26,042 nucleotides of DNA from DATMXT01 sp035560415 (GTDB taxonomy: Bacteria > Bacillota > Clostridia > Oscillospirales > Feifaniaceae): contig DATMZG010000119.1 of NCBI GenBank assembly GCA_035560415.1, forward strand, positions 1 through 26,042. Reading direction: 5' to 3'. Made by a program: the position numbers and the translations under genes. The notes beneath the pieces were generated by a model that saw only the letters and a list, made by a program, of their open reading frames with translations, searched no databases and was not told where the DNA came from. Position 1 is the first letter of the stretch. Every line of letters begins with the position of its first letter. Shown here piece after piece: positions 8,695-17,082 of this stretch.

Positions 8695-9858
8695 ATGAAA
8701 AAGTTCGCTACTTTGCTGGCACTGATGCTGGCGCTCTCAAGCCTTGGCGGCTGCAGCAACAAAGGTTTTCCGAGTGAGCCTGCCGCAACCATGGGCGACG
8801 CAAAAGTGTCGGCCGAGAGCTTTTACTATTATTTTTCCGACATAGCCGGTTCGCTTGAGACAGATCAGAACAAGCCCTTTGCCGACTTCGCGGACACGGT
8901 GTTCGACGGGACGGCCGAGGCGCCCGCGACCTACCGCGAGCTCTGCATTGAATCCGCCATTGACGGCAGCCTGATTGAGGCCATCATCGATGTGCTCTTT
9001 GTCGAGGCCGGGCTGACGGTTGAGCCGGCCGACCAGCAGAATGTCACAAGCCAGATTCAAAGTTATATCGAACAGTTCGGCAGCGAGGAGAACTATGAGA
9101 AGGCCGTCACCGACGCCGGCATGTCCCGCAGCTTCTTTGAGAGCACGCTGCTCACCTATGTCAAAATTGACAAACTGACCGAGTCGCTGCGGGGCAGCGA
9201 GGGCTTCACCGACGACGATCTCTTTGCCCTCATGTCGGACAGCTTTGTGCGGGTCAAACACATCCTGCTCCGCACGACCGACGACGAGGGCAACGCGCTT
9301 GACGATGCCGCGGTCAAAGCGCAGGCCGACGCCATGGTGGCACAGCTCGACGCGGGCGCCGACTTCGACGCCCTCTTGGCCGAGCACGGCGAGGACCCCG
9401 GCATGACGACCTATCCAGACGGCTATGTCATTGACCAGTATATCAGCTTTGACCCGGTATTCATCACGGCCTCCTTTGAACTGGCCCAAGGGGAGTACAC
9501 GCTGGTCAAGGGCACGAACGGCTACCACATCATCAAGCGGCTGCCCCTTGAGAAGAGCAACCTCGACATCATCTACCCCGACGGCTCCGGCGCCACGGTT
9601 GAAGACGTCGTTTTCTATAACAACGCCAATCAGGCCCTCATCGATATGGTCACGGGCTATAAAGAGGGCAAGGAAATCGTCCGCAACGAGGCGGTCATCG
9701 ATGAAATGGTGACCAAGTACACGACCGAAAACCCCTTCACGCCGGCAGCTGAGCCCGAGACCGAAGACGGAACCGAGGACGGAACCGAGGACGGGACCGA
9801 CGCCGAGGACGGCGAGGACAACGCGGAAAACGCTGACGGGGAGACGGCCGGCTCATAA
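8695..9858 (+). CDS. Lipoprotein with parvulin-type peptidyl-prolyl isomerase domain (PrsA/SurA-like)
   Basis: Probable membrane-anchored foldase helping secreted proteins fold outside the membrane. The signal peptide ends in a lipobox, LGGC, with the lipidated cysteine at residue 20. A SurA_N-like helical region follows, with a parvulin-like domain at about residues 185-283 (VRVKHILLRT near its start, GYHIIKRL at its end). The tail, from about residue 345, is extremely acidic and includes a threefold TEDG repeat. 387 residues. The start has TTAGGAGG 8 bases upstream. The 260 bases before it separate it from the divergent folE; I found no clear promoter there. The stop shares a base with the start of the HD gene (TAATG). 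It could be called PrsA, but the parvulin part is divergent and I leave the symbol blank. Confidence 0.82.
   Translation: MKKFATLLALMLALSSLGGCSNKGFPSEPAATMGDAKVSAESFYYYFSDIAGSLETDQNKPFADFADTVFDGTAEAPATYRELCIESAIDGSLIEAIIDVLFVEAGLTVEPADQQNVTSQIQSYIEQFGSEENYEKAVTDAGMSRSFFESTLLTYVKIDKLTESLRGSEGFTDDDLFALMSDSFVRVKHILLRTTDDEGNALDDAAVKAQADAMVAQLDAGADFDALLAEHGEDPGMTTYPDGYVIDQYISFDPVFITASFELAQGEYTLVKGTNGYHIIKRLPLEKSNLDIIYPDGSGATVEDVVFYNNANQALIDMVTGYKEGKEIVRNEAVIDEMVTKYTTENPFTPAAEPETEDGTEDGTEDGTDAEDGEDNAENADGETAGS
9760..9795 (+). repeat. Three 12-base tandem units coding for TEDG
   Basis: Near-identical units ACCGAAGACGGA, ACCGAGGACGGA and ACCGAGGACGGG lie in the acidic tail of the foldase lipoprotein. 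The unit length is a multiple of three, so copy-number changes would keep the frame. A degenerate fourth unit follows. Confidence 0.85.
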
Positions 9859-10427
9859 TGGAAATGGAGTGCACACACCGGCAGGACAAGCCCCCCATGT
9901 CGACCTGGACGGGGAGGCTCATCTACCTCCCGGAAATGACGCCCCCGGACGTCAGCCGGAAGGACATCGCCCACGCCCTGTCGCTCATCTGCCGCGGCGG
10001 GGGCCATATTCGGCACTTTTATTCGGTCGCTCAGCACTCAATCAATTGCGCCATGGAGGCCGCCGCCCGCGGATACAGTCCCCGCGTGCAGCTTGCAGCA
10101 CTTTTGCACGACGGCGGCGAGGCCTACCTGTCCGACCTCATCCGGCCGGTCAAGGCGCTGGTCAAGGACTATGCCCCCCTTGAGGCCCATGTCGACGACT
10201 GTGTGCGAAAGGCCTTCGGGCTGTCGCTGACCGGGCAGGAGTGGGCGCAGGTGGGCTCGGTCGACGACGCCATGCTCCACCATGAGTTTCTGGCGCTTCG
10301 GGACGACGTGACGATTTACAAGACGGCGCCTCAGAGGGCCGGAAATCAGGACTTTTCACAGAGGGACCCCTGCGAAGTCGAGGCCGAATTTCTGAAACTT
10401 TTATCCAAACTTGAAGCACAGGCGTAG
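9858..10427 (+). CDS. HD-domain phosphohydrolase
   Basis: 189 residues of the HD metal-dependent phosphohydrolase superfamily. The motif set resembles YfbR-type 5'-deoxynucleotidases and related small HD enzymes: R46, H60 (in YSVAQHS), H84-D85 with E88 (LLHDGGEAY) and D136/D137 (SVDDAM). These would hold a divalent metal ion and cleave a phosphate ester. The substrate cannot be told from sequence; a nucleotide is the usual guess. The ATG begins on the last base of the previous stop (TAATG), so translation is probably coupled; a second ATG two codons later is possible. A gap of 76 bases to fabK has no terminator. Confidence 0.8.
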   Translation: MEMECTHRQDKPPMSTWTGRLIYLPEMTPPDVSRKDIAHALSLICRGGGHIRHFYSVAQHSINCAMEAAARGYSPRVQLAALLHDGGEAYLSDLIRPVKALVKDYAPLEAHVDDCVRKAFGLSLTGQEWAQVGSVDDAMLHHEFLALRDDVTIYKTAPQRAGNQDFSQRDPCEVEAEFLKLLSKLEAQA

Positions 10428-10503
10428 GACGGCCTTGCAGTGACCGCCCGCCTTCGAGCCAAATGCGGTTCCAAACGAAGAAAGAGGAGCGAGACAAGAA
10501 CAC

Positions 10504-11442
10504 ATGAAAACGCGCATCACTGAGCTGTTCGGCATTGAATACCCCATCATTCAGGGCGGCATGGCCCTTGTGTCGGACGCCGACCTCACGGCGGCGGTCA
10601 GCGCCGGCGGCGGACTTGGCATTCTCAACTCCATCGGCTCGCCCGAAAACCTCAGGGCCGAAATTCACCGCGTGCGGGAGCTGACGGACAGGCCCTTTGC
10701 CGTCAACGTCATGCTGCTGGCCAAAAACGTCAAGGATATCATTGCGGTCACACTCGAGGAGAAAGTTAAAATCATTGCGACCGGAGCCGGAAACCCCCGC
10801 GACTATGTGCCGGTCTGGCACGAGGCGGGCGCACTCGTCATGCCGGTCGTGCCCTCGGCCAAAGTGGCAAAGCGCATGGAGGAGTCTGGGGTTGACGCCG
10901 TCGTCTGCGAGGGCGGCGAGTCGGGCGGCCACATCGGCGAGGTGACCACCATCTCCATGATTCCGGTGGCGGCGAGAATTTGCAAAATTCCGGTCGTCGC
11001 GGCCGGCGGAATCGGCAGCGGCCGGGGGGTCGCTGCGGCCTTCGCCTTGGGGGCTGAGGCCGTTCAGCTCGGCACCGCGTTTATCGTGGCCGACGAGTGC
11101 CGCGCCTCCGACGCCTACAAGGACGCCATCATAAACGCCATGGAGAGCGACACCGTCGTCTATGTCAACGGCATGTCGGGGCGCAACTGCCGCACCGTCC
11201 GCTCCGAGCTGTCGGACAAATATTTTGAGGTGCTGAAGGCCGAGGGGCCTGAGGCGGCCAAAGCCCTGACCGCGACGGGGCTCGCGGTCGCCATGAAGTC
11301 GGGCGAGACCGATAAGAGCCTCTATCTGGCCGGCCAGTCGGCCGGCAGCGTCATGAAGCGGCAGCCGGCCGCGGCCATCATCCGGGAGCTCATGGAGGAG
11401 GCCAGGGCCGTCGCCCTCGAACAGCTCGAAAAGTGGAAATAG
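10504..11442 (+). CDS. fabK: FMN-dependent enoyl-ACP reductase II FabK
   Basis: Reduces the trans-2-enoyl-ACP double bond in the last step of each fatty-acid elongation round. 312 residues of the nitronate monooxygenase/FabK fold (TIM barrel, FMN). Family landmarks are TELFGIEYPIIQGGMA near the start, FAVNVMLLA, TGAGNPRDY, EGGESGGHIGE and VVAAGGIGSGRG. The pattern is closer to FabK than to true nitronate monooxygenases. In many Firmicutes fabK sits in a fab cluster; here it stands alone between an HD hydrolase and a glycosyltransferase, so it may be an extra copy or the only enoyl reductase. The ribosome-binding site GAGGAG lies about 14 bases upstream, longer than ideal. The next gene follows after 40 bases. 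Confidence 0.88.
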   Translation: MKTRITELFGIEYPIIQGGMALVSDADLTAAVSAGGGLGILNSIGSPENLRAEIHRVRELTDRPFAVNVMLLAKNVKDIIAVTLEEKVKIIATGAGNPRDYVPVWHEAGALVMPVVPSAKVAKRMEESGVDAVVCEGGESGGHIGEVTTISMIPVAARICKIPVVAAGGIGSGRGVAAAFALGAEAVQLGTAFIVADECRASDAYKDAIINAMESDTVVYVNGMSGRNCRTVRSELSDKYFEVLKAEGPEAAKALTATGLAVAMKSGETDKSLYLAGQSAGSVMKRQPAAAIIRELMEEARAVALEQLEKWK

Positions 11443-11482
11443 ACACACGTTTTGCCGAAGGGGGCCACCCGGAGAACCCGAA

Positions 11483-12520
11483 ATGACCATCACGCTTGTC
11501 ATCCCGTTTTACAATGAAAAGGCCACTTTGCCGGGCACTGCCGCCGCCTGCCTATCGCTGCGGGAGCGGCTTCCCGGCCCGCTTGAGCTCATTTTCGTCG
11601 ACGACGGCTCGGCCGACGGCGGCGGAGCCTGTCTCGAGGGGCTTGCGGTAAAGCTTGTCAGCTACCCCGAAAACCGGGGAAAGGGCTATGCCATACGGCA
11701 GGGCGTCGCGGCCTCGACGGGGGACGCCGTCGTTTTCACCGACTGCGACCTCGCCTACGGGCTGGAGGCGGTGCGCCCGGCCGTCAATTTGCTCATGACC
11801 TCGGGGGCCGACGTCGTCTGCGGCTCCCGGCGGCTTGCCGAGGGGGGCTACGCCGCCTACCCGCCCCTGCGGCGGGCGGCCTCGGCCGGATTTTCGCTTC
11901 TGGTCAACGCCGTGCTGGGGCTCGGGGTTTCGGACACCCAGTGCGGATTCAAATGTCTGCGCGGGGACGCGGCGCGGGACCTCTTTTCCCGCTGCGTCAC
12001 CGACGGGTTTTCCTTTGACCTCGAGCTTCTCGGCCGCGCAAAACGGGCCGGCATGAAGCTCGCCGAAATGCCGGTGCGGGTTTTGCGCCACGGGGAATCG
12101 AAAGTGCGCCTTTTTCAGGACTCCCTTAAAATGGCGGGAGAAGTCTTTGGCATATCACGAATCCTGAGGCTTGAAACATATAATACAGACGGGCCGGAAA
12201 AACCGGCCCGCACAGAGTCCGACAAGAGGAGGAAGACAATGGAAAATCTGTATTTTTATCTTGAATCCTGCCCATACTGCCGCAAGGCCGACGCCCTTTT
12301 CAAAGAGGTTGTGGAGCACGCTCCGGAGCTTGCCCCGGCCCTCGCCTCGTTTGAGCGCATTGAGGAGACACGGGACTCGGCCCGCGCCGGGCAGTACGAC
12401 TACTACTATGTGCCCTGCTGCTATGTCGACGGGAACAAGCTGCATGAGGGCGCCATGACCCTGGCGCAGGCCGAGACGATTTTAAAGGCCGCCAAAGCGG
12501 CGCTTGAAGCGGGAAAATGA
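11483..12520 (+). CDS. Family 2 glycosyltransferase, frame continuing into a glutaredoxin-like domain
   Basis: Residues 1 to about 232 are a GT-A glycosyltransferase of the dolichyl-phosphate mannose/glucose synthase type: VIPFYNE at 6-12, FVDDGSADG at 38-46, ENRGKGYAIRQG at 63-74, a DCD metal site at 87-89 and DTQCGFKCLRG. Such enzymes move a sugar from a nucleotide donor to a polyprenyl phosphate at the cytoplasmic face of the membrane. I see no membrane helix in this one. The frame has no stop before the glutaredoxin-like segment (residues 253-345), joined by about 20 residues rich in charged and Pro residues. Because that segment has its own strong ribosome-binding site, the long frame may be partly or wholly a read-through artefact, with a real fusion as the alternative. 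The ATG at 11483 follows CCGGAG at a good distance. Confidence 0.8.
   Translation: MTITLVIPFYNEKATLPGTAAACLSLRERLPGPLELIFVDDGSADGGGACLEGLAVKLVSYPENRGKGYAIRQGVAASTGDAVVFTDCDLAYGLEAVRPAVNLLMTSGADVVCGSRRLAEGGYAAYPPLRRAASAGFSLLVNAVLGLGVSDTQCGFKCLRGDAARDLFSRCVTDGFSFDLELLGRAKRAGMKLAEMPVRVLRHGESKVRLFQDSLKMAGEVFGISRILRLETYNTDGPEKPARTESDKRRKTMENLYFYLESCPYCRKADALFKEVVEHAPELAPALASFERIEETRDSARAGQYDYYYVPCCYVDGNKLHEGAMTLAQAETILKAAKAALEAGK
12191..12209. other. Hairpin between the GT2 and glutaredoxin parts
   Basis: A perfect 7-bp inverted repeat, GGGCCGG-AAAAA-CCGGCCC, is not followed by a T-run, so it is not a standard terminator. A TATAAT sequence lies just upstream at 12179-12184 without a convincing -35. 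It sits where two separate genes would have their spacer, and it is still translated in frame. Confidence 0.5.
12239..12520 (+). CDS. Glutaredoxin-like protein (internal start)
   Basis: 93 residues with the glutaredoxin CPYC dithiol motif at C11-C14, a VP pair near residue 60 in the place of the conserved cis-proline, and VDGNKLHEGAM where glutaredoxins have their C-terminal glycine-containing loop. It would act as a small thiol-disulfide exchange protein in the cytoplasm. The ATG has AGGAGG exactly 6 bases upstream, the best ribosome-binding site in this part of the window, which is why I list it as its own gene although the frame is continuous with the glycosyltransferase. An extra cysteine follows the VP (VPCCY). 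galE begins 19 bases after its stop. Confidence 0.7.
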   Translation: MENLYFYLESCPYCRKADALFKEVVEHAPELAPALASFERIEETRDSARAGQYDYYYVPCCYVDGNKLHEGAMTLAQAETILKAAKAALEAGK

Positions 12521-12539
12521 GCAAAATGAGGAGGCCGTC

Positions 12540-13523
12540 ATGACGGTACTGGTTACGGGAGCCGCCGGCTACATCGGAAGCCATGTTGTGCTTTCGCTCA
12601 TTGAGGCGGGCCATACGGTGGTCGCCGTCGACAACCTCTGCAACAGCGACCGCGCCGCTCTTACGGCGGTGTATGGGCTGACCGGAACGCCCATCAAGTT
12701 CTACGAGTGCGACGTGCGGGACGGCAACTCCCTTATGGACATCGTCGTGGCCAACAAGCCCGAAGCCGTGGTGCACCTGGCCGGGCTCAAGTCGGTGTCG
12801 GAGTCTACCGTCATGCCGCTTGAATATTACGAAAACAACGTCGGCGGCACCCTGACCCTGCTGCGGGTCATGGCGCTGTGCGGCGTTTCGCGCCTTGTCT
12901 TCTCCTCGTCGGCCACCGTCTACGGCGCGGCCCCGACGCCGACACCGGAGGAGGCGCCCCTGACGTCCGCAAACCCATACGGGCGCACCAAGCTCGTCAT
13001 TGAGGGCATGATTGAGGACGCCGCGGCGGCCGGCATCGTCGAGCCGACCATTTTGCGCTACTTCAATCCGGTCGGCTCCCACCCGTCGGGGCTGTTGGGG
13101 GAAAACCCCAAAGGGGAGCCCGCCAACCTCATGCCCCACATCTGCAGGGCCGCGGCTGGCGGGGGCCCGCTTCGCGTGTTCGGGACCGACTACGACACGC
13201 CGGACGGCACCTGCCTGCGGGACTATATCCACGTGCTCGATTTGGCGCAGGGTCACATTGCGGCGCTTTCCCGCCCCGGCACCTACAACCTCGGCGGCGG
13301 AAAACCCTGCAGCGTGCTTGAACTCATAAAGGCTTTCGAGGCGGCAAACGGCGTCACAGTCCCCTATGAGACGGCGGGGCGCCGGCCGGGGGACGTGGCC
13401 CAGAGCTGCGCCGACATTTCGAAGGCGAAACGGGAACTCGGGTGGAGTCCGCAGCGCGGCGTCGCAGAGATGTGCCGCGACGCGTGGCGGTCTCACCTGC
13501 GTCAAAAGGAGGGTGACAAATGA
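12540..13523 (+). CDS. galE: UDP-glucose 4-epimerase GalE
   Basis: Interconverts UDP-glucose and UDP-galactose using bound NAD. 327 residues of the short-chain dehydrogenase fold: Rossmann motif GAAGYIGSH at 7-15, SSSATVYG with the catalytic serine near 124, YGRTK giving Y147-K151, and YFNPVGSHPSG followed by the substrate-binding half. The frame extends upstream to 12504, but only the ATG at 12540 has a fitting site (GAGGAGG, 5 bases). It ends in ATGA overlapping the pgk start. Its place between a glycosyltransferase and glycolytic genes suggests it supplies UDP-galactose for surface glycans, though a role in galactose use is equally possible. Confidence 0.94.
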   Translation: MTVLVTGAAGYIGSHVVLSLIEAGHTVVAVDNLCNSDRAALTAVYGLTGTPIKFYECDVRDGNSLMDIVVANKPEAVVHLAGLKSVSESTVMPLEYYENNVGGTLTLLRVMALCGVSRLVFSSSATVYGAAPTPTPEEAPLTSANPYGRTKLVIEGMIEDAAAAGIVEPTILRYFNPVGSHPSGLLGENPKGEPANLMPHICRAAAGGGPLRVFGTDYDTPDGTCLRDYIHVLDLAQGHIAALSRPGTYNLGGGKPCSVLELIKAFEAANGVTVPYETAGRRPGDVAQSCADISKAKRELGWSPQRGVAEMCRDAWRSHLRQKEGDK

Positions 13524-14662
13524 AAAAGACGGTGCGCGACATCGACGTGGCGGGCAAGCGGGTCCTGCTGCGCTGTGACCTCAACGTCCCGCTGGAAGGC
13601 GGCGCAGTGGCCGACGACACACGGCTCACGGCCTCGCTGCCCACCATTCGGTACCTCCTCGAGCAGGGCGCCTCAGTTGTGCTCTGTTCCCATCTCGGCC
13701 GCCCCAAGGGCGCGCCCGACCCCAAATATTCTCTTGCGCCGGTGGCCCAAAAACTCTCGGAGCTGCTGGGCCGGCCGGTGCCGCTTGTCACCGAATACGA
13801 AAAGGCGGGGGGAGACCTCTGCCTGCTTGAAAATCTTCGCTTTTACCCCGGCGAGGAGAAAAACGAACCCGAATTTGCAAAAAAACTGGCTTCGCTTGCC
13901 GATATCTATGTCAATGACGCCTTTGGCAGCGCCCACAGAGCCCACGCCTCGACGGCGGGGGTGGCGGATTATCTTCCGGCCGTCTGCGGCTTTTTAATTG
14001 AAAAAGAGCTCTCGGTCATGGGCGGAGCCTTGAAGGACCCCCGCCGGCCCTTTGTGGCGGTTTTGGGCGGCGCCAAAGTGTCGGACAAAATCGGCGTCAT
14101 CGAAAACCTGCTCTCGAAGGTCGACGCCGTCGTTGTCGGCGGCGGCATGGCCTATACATTTGTGGCGGCCCTTGGCGGGCGCATCGGAAATTCGCTGTGC
14201 GAGACAGACAAACTCGGGCTCGCCATGGAAATCTGGAACAAGGCGGCCCGCATGAATATCCCCATTCTGCTGCCGGAGGACTCGCTTTGCGCCATGAGCC
14301 CGGACGGCGAGGCGGCGGTCATGCCCTCAAACGAGATTGAGGACGGCTACATGGGGCTCGACATTGGCCCTGCCGCCGTCGAGCATTTCGCGCAGGTCTT
14401 GGGCCGGGCCGGCACCGTGGTCTGGAACGGGCCGATGGGCATGTTTGAAAAGCCCGCTTTCAAGGGCGGCACGCTGGCCGTGGCGACGGCCATTGCCGAG
14501 TCGGGCTGCGTCTCCATCGTCGGCGGCGGGGACTCGGCCGCAGCCGCCGAGGAGCTCGGGTTTGCCGACCGCATGACCCACATCTCCACAGGTGGCGGCG
14601 CGTCGCTCGAATTTCTCGAGGGGCGCAAGCTGCCGGGCATCGAGTGTCTGCTCGACGCTTAA
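13520..14662 (+). CDS. pgk: Phosphoglycerate kinase
   Basis: Makes ATP from 1,3-bisphosphoglycerate in glycolysis. 380 residues, slightly below the usual 390-400. Landmarks are the N-terminal VLLRCDLNVPL, CSHLGRPKG, ENLRFYPGEE, VNDAFGSAHRAHAS, VLGGAKVSDKI, WNGPMGMFE and the nucleotide loop VGGGDSAAAA, followed by HISTGGGASLEFLEG. The ATG overlaps the galE stop (ATGA) and is preceded by AAGGAGGGTGAC, an excellent site. It is followed by tpiA after 31 bases. The usual partner gapA is not in the window. Confidence 0.97.
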   Translation: MKKTVRDIDVAGKRVLLRCDLNVPLEGGAVADDTRLTASLPTIRYLLEQGASVVLCSHLGRPKGAPDPKYSLAPVAQKLSELLGRPVPLVTEYEKAGGDLCLLENLRFYPGEEKNEPEFAKKLASLADIYVNDAFGSAHRAHASTAGVADYLPAVCGFLIEKELSVMGGALKDPRRPFVAVLGGAKVSDKIGVIENLLSKVDAVVVGGGMAYTFVAALGGRIGNSLCETDKLGLAMEIWNKAARMNIPILLPEDSLCAMSPDGEAAVMPSNEIEDGYMGLDIGPAAVEHFAQVLGRAGTVVWNGPMGMFEKPAFKGGTLAVATAIAESGCVSIVGGGDSAAAAEELGFADRMTHISTGGGASLEFLEGRKLPGIECLLDA

Positions 14663-14693
14663 AAGGCCATCACAGATAAAGGAAAGACAACCT

Positions 14694-15554
14694 ATGATTA
14701 AACGCCGCAAAATTATCGCAGGAAACTGGAAAATGAACCGCGCCTCAGCCCGCATCATCGCGGGGGCGCTGCCCGAAACCCGCTGTGAGGTGGCAGTCTT
14801 CCCGCCATTTCTCTACATTGCGGACGCCGCGGCGGTGCCGGAGTTGACTGTGGGGGCCCAAAACTGCCACTGGGAGGAGAAGGGCGCCTTTACGGGGGAG
14901 CTCTCAGCCCAGATGCTGAAAGCCGCCGGGGCCGCCGCCGTCCTCATCGGACACAGCGAGCGCCGGCAGCTGTTCGGCGAGACAGACGAGACTGTAAACA
15001 AAAAAGTCCATGCCGCCCTCGCGGCGGGGCTTCGCCCCTACATCTGCGTCGGCGAGACGGTCGAAGAGCGGGACGCCGGAAACGCCCTTTCCGTCGTCGA
15101 GCGGCAGCTTGCGGCAGCCCTCGAGGGGGTGGAGGACTATCTCTCTCTCGTCATCGCCTATGAGCCGGTCTGGGCCATCGGCACGGGGCGGACCGCCACA
15201 GCAAAGGAGGCGCAGGAGGTCTGTCACCACCTGCGGCTGTGTCTCATGCACAAATACGGCGCCATGGCGGGGGTACTGCCCATTTTGTACGGCGGCTCCG
15301 TGAACGAAGAAAACGCCAAAGAGCTCTTCGCCTGCCCCGACATCGACGGCGGGCTGGTCGGCGGGGCCTCTTTGAAGCCCGGCGCCTTTGCCGCCATTGT
15401 CAGGGCCGCCGAGGAGAGCTACGGAGAAGAAGGACACGACCACGGCGCGGGCTGCTCCTGCGGCCACTGCGCGGGCGCACATGAAAAGCCCGCCGAAGCG
15501 GCCGGCTGCGGGGACTGCGCCGGTTGCGGGGACGGGGACCACCACCATGCATAG
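14694..15554 (+). CDS. tpiA: Triosephosphate isomerase with Cys/His-rich C-terminal tail
   Basis: Interconverts dihydroxyacetone phosphate and glyceraldehyde 3-phosphate. Residues 1 to about 244 are a complete TIM barrel: N11/K13 in GNWKMN, H87 in GHSERR, the catalytic E157 in AYEPVW, mobile loop 6 AIGTGRTAT and YGGSV at 199-203. The usual enzyme ends there, at about 250 residues. This one continues for some 42 residues with six cysteines (254, 256, 259, 272, 275, 278) and seven histidines (248, 250, 258, 263, 283-285), arranged as CSCGHC, CGDCAGC and a terminal HHHA. Such tails bind metal ions in other proteins; binding here is inferred. The ATG at 14694 follows AAAGGAAAG. The last 8 bases overlap the gpmI start, so the tail DNA also carries the gpmI translation-initiation region. 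Confidence 0.95.
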   Translation: MIKRRKIIAGNWKMNRASARIIAGALPETRCEVAVFPPFLYIADAAAVPELTVGAQNCHWEEKGAFTGELSAQMLKAAGAAAVLIGHSERRQLFGETDETVNKKVHAALAAGLRPYICVGETVEERDAGNALSVVERQLAAALEGVEDYLSLVIAYEPVWAIGTGRTATAKEAQEVCHHLRLCLMHKYGAMAGVLPILYGGSVNEENAKELFACPDIDGGLVGGASLKPGAFAAIVRAAEESYGEEGHDHGAGCSCGHCAGAHEKPAEAAGCGDCAGCGDGDHHHA

Positions 15555-17034
15555 CCCCGCGGTTTTGCTCATTTTGGACGGGTACGGCGAGGGGCCGGTC
15601 TGCCCCGGAAACGCCGTCTGCCGGGCCGACACGCCGGCGCTCCACGCCATTTTTAACGACAGCCCCCATTGTCTGCTCACTGCCTCCGGGGCCGATGTCG
15701 GGCTGCCCGAGGGGCAGTTTGGCAACAGCGAGGTCGGCCACACCAACTTAGGCGCCGGGCGGGTCGTCTATCAGGACCTCTCCCGCATTGACCGCGCCAT
15801 TGAGGACGGCAGCTTTTTTGAAAATCCCGCCCTGAGGTCGGCCATGGCCCGGGGCCGGGTGCACATCATGGGGCTCGCGTCGGACGGCGGCGTCCACACG
15901 GTCATGCGGCACATCGAGGCCCTCATGGATATGGCAAAGCGGGAGGGGGCAAAGCTCTTTCTCCACGCCTTTACGGACGGCAGGGACACGCCGCCCGCCT
16001 CCGGGCTGTCCTGCCTGCGGCAGCTCGCGGACAAGGCAGAGATTGCGACGGTCTCGGGCCGGTACTATGCGATGGACCGCGACTCCCGCTGGGACCGCGT
16101 TGAGGCGGCCTACCGGGCGCTGACAACGCCGGGCGCAGGCGGCGACCCCGTGGCCTATCTCGAGGCGTGCTATAAACAGGGCGTGACCGACGAATTTGTG
16201 CCCCCAAAGGCCTTTTCGCCGGAGGGGTACATCAGAGACGGGGACGGAGTCATTTTTTTCAACTTCCGGCCCGACCGGGCGCGGCAGCTGACCCGCGCTT
16301 TCCTCGACCCCGAGTTTTCGCACTTTGAGCGGGAAAAACAATCGCTTACTTACGTCTGCATGACCCAGTACGACGCCGATTTCGCACCCTGGGCGGGGGT
16401 TGCCTTTCCGTCGCACGCGCTCAAAAACACGCTGGGCGAGTGGGTGAGCCACCTCGGGCTGCGGCAGCTGCGCTGCGCCGAGACCGAGAAGTACGCCCAT
16501 GTCACCTTCTTTTTCAACGGCGGCAGGGAAAAGCCGTTTGAGGGGGAAAAACGCATTTTAGTGCCCTCGCCCAAAGTCGCCACTTACGACCTCGCCCCCC
16601 AGATGTCGGCCTTAGAGGTGGCCGACAAAGTCGTGCGGGCGCTGGCCTTGGGGCTTTTTGACCTCGTCATCGTCAACCTCGCCAACCCCGACATGGTGGG
16701 GCACACCGGCGTCATCGACGCGGTGCTGACTGCGCTGCGGGTCGTGGACATTGCGGCCGACCGCATTGTGACGGCCGCGAAAAAAGCCGGCGGCTTTGCC
16801 ATTGTGACGGCCGACCACGGCAACGCCGAGTCCATGCTGCTGGAGGACAACACGCCCCAGACCGCCCATTCCGCCTATCCGGTGCCCTTTGCCGTCGTCG
16901 GCCGCGGGGAGATGACCTTGAAGGACGGCAGGCTGTGCGACGTCGCGCCGACGCTGCTCACCCTGATGGGGCTGCCCATCCCCCCCGAAATGGAGGGGGT
17001 CGACCTGTCTGGCGGGACTGCCGGCGAGACCTGA
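15547..17034 (+). CDS. gpmI: 2,3-bisphosphoglycerate-independent phosphoglycerate mutase
   Basis: Converts 3- to 2-phosphoglycerate with two manganese ions and a phosphoserine intermediate. 495 residues of the alkaline phosphatase superfamily: ILDGYGEG with metal ligand D11, GNSEVGHTN with nucleophile S61, FTDGRDTPP, FNFRPDRARQ, ETEKYAHVTFFFNGG, NPDMVGHTG and TADHGNAE. The ATG at 15547 lies within the last codons of tpiA, preceded by GGGGACGGGG. The frame remains open further upstream, but that part only mirrors tpiA. With pgk and tpiA it makes a lower-glycolysis block; enolase is not seen in the window. Confidence 0.96.
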   Translation: MHSPAVLLILDGYGEGPVCPGNAVCRADTPALHAIFNDSPHCLLTASGADVGLPEGQFGNSEVGHTNLGAGRVVYQDLSRIDRAIEDGSFFENPALRSAMARGRVHIMGLASDGGVHTVMRHIEALMDMAKREGAKLFLHAFTDGRDTPPASGLSCLRQLADKAEIATVSGRYYAMDRDSRWDRVEAAYRALTTPGAGGDPVAYLEACYKQGVTDEFVPPKAFSPEGYIRDGDGVIFFNFRPDRARQLTRAFLDPEFSHFEREKQSLTYVCMTQYDADFAPWAGVAFPSHALKNTLGEWVSHLGLRQLRCAETEKYAHVTFFFNGGREKPFEGEKRILVPSPKVATYDLAPQMSALEVADKVVRALALGLFDLVIVNLANPDMVGHTGVIDAVLTALRVVDIAADRIVTAAKKAGGFAIVTADHGNAESMLLEDNTPQTAHSAYPVPFAVVGRGEMTLKDGRLCDVAPTLLTLMGLPIPPEMEGVDLSGGTAGET

Positions 17035-17082
17035 CGAGGCTGTCCGTACATAGCACATCACAAATATTGCACGGGGGTTTAA

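Noticed and set aside
10162..11502. Antisense open frame of 446 codons over fabK and the HD gene
   Set aside because: It is a shadow of G+C-rich coding DNA. It spans two well-supported genes and shows no recognisable motif.
12179..12184. TATAAT as a promoter for glutaredoxin-galE
   Set aside because: No acceptable -35 at 16-18 bases and no extended -10; more likely chance.
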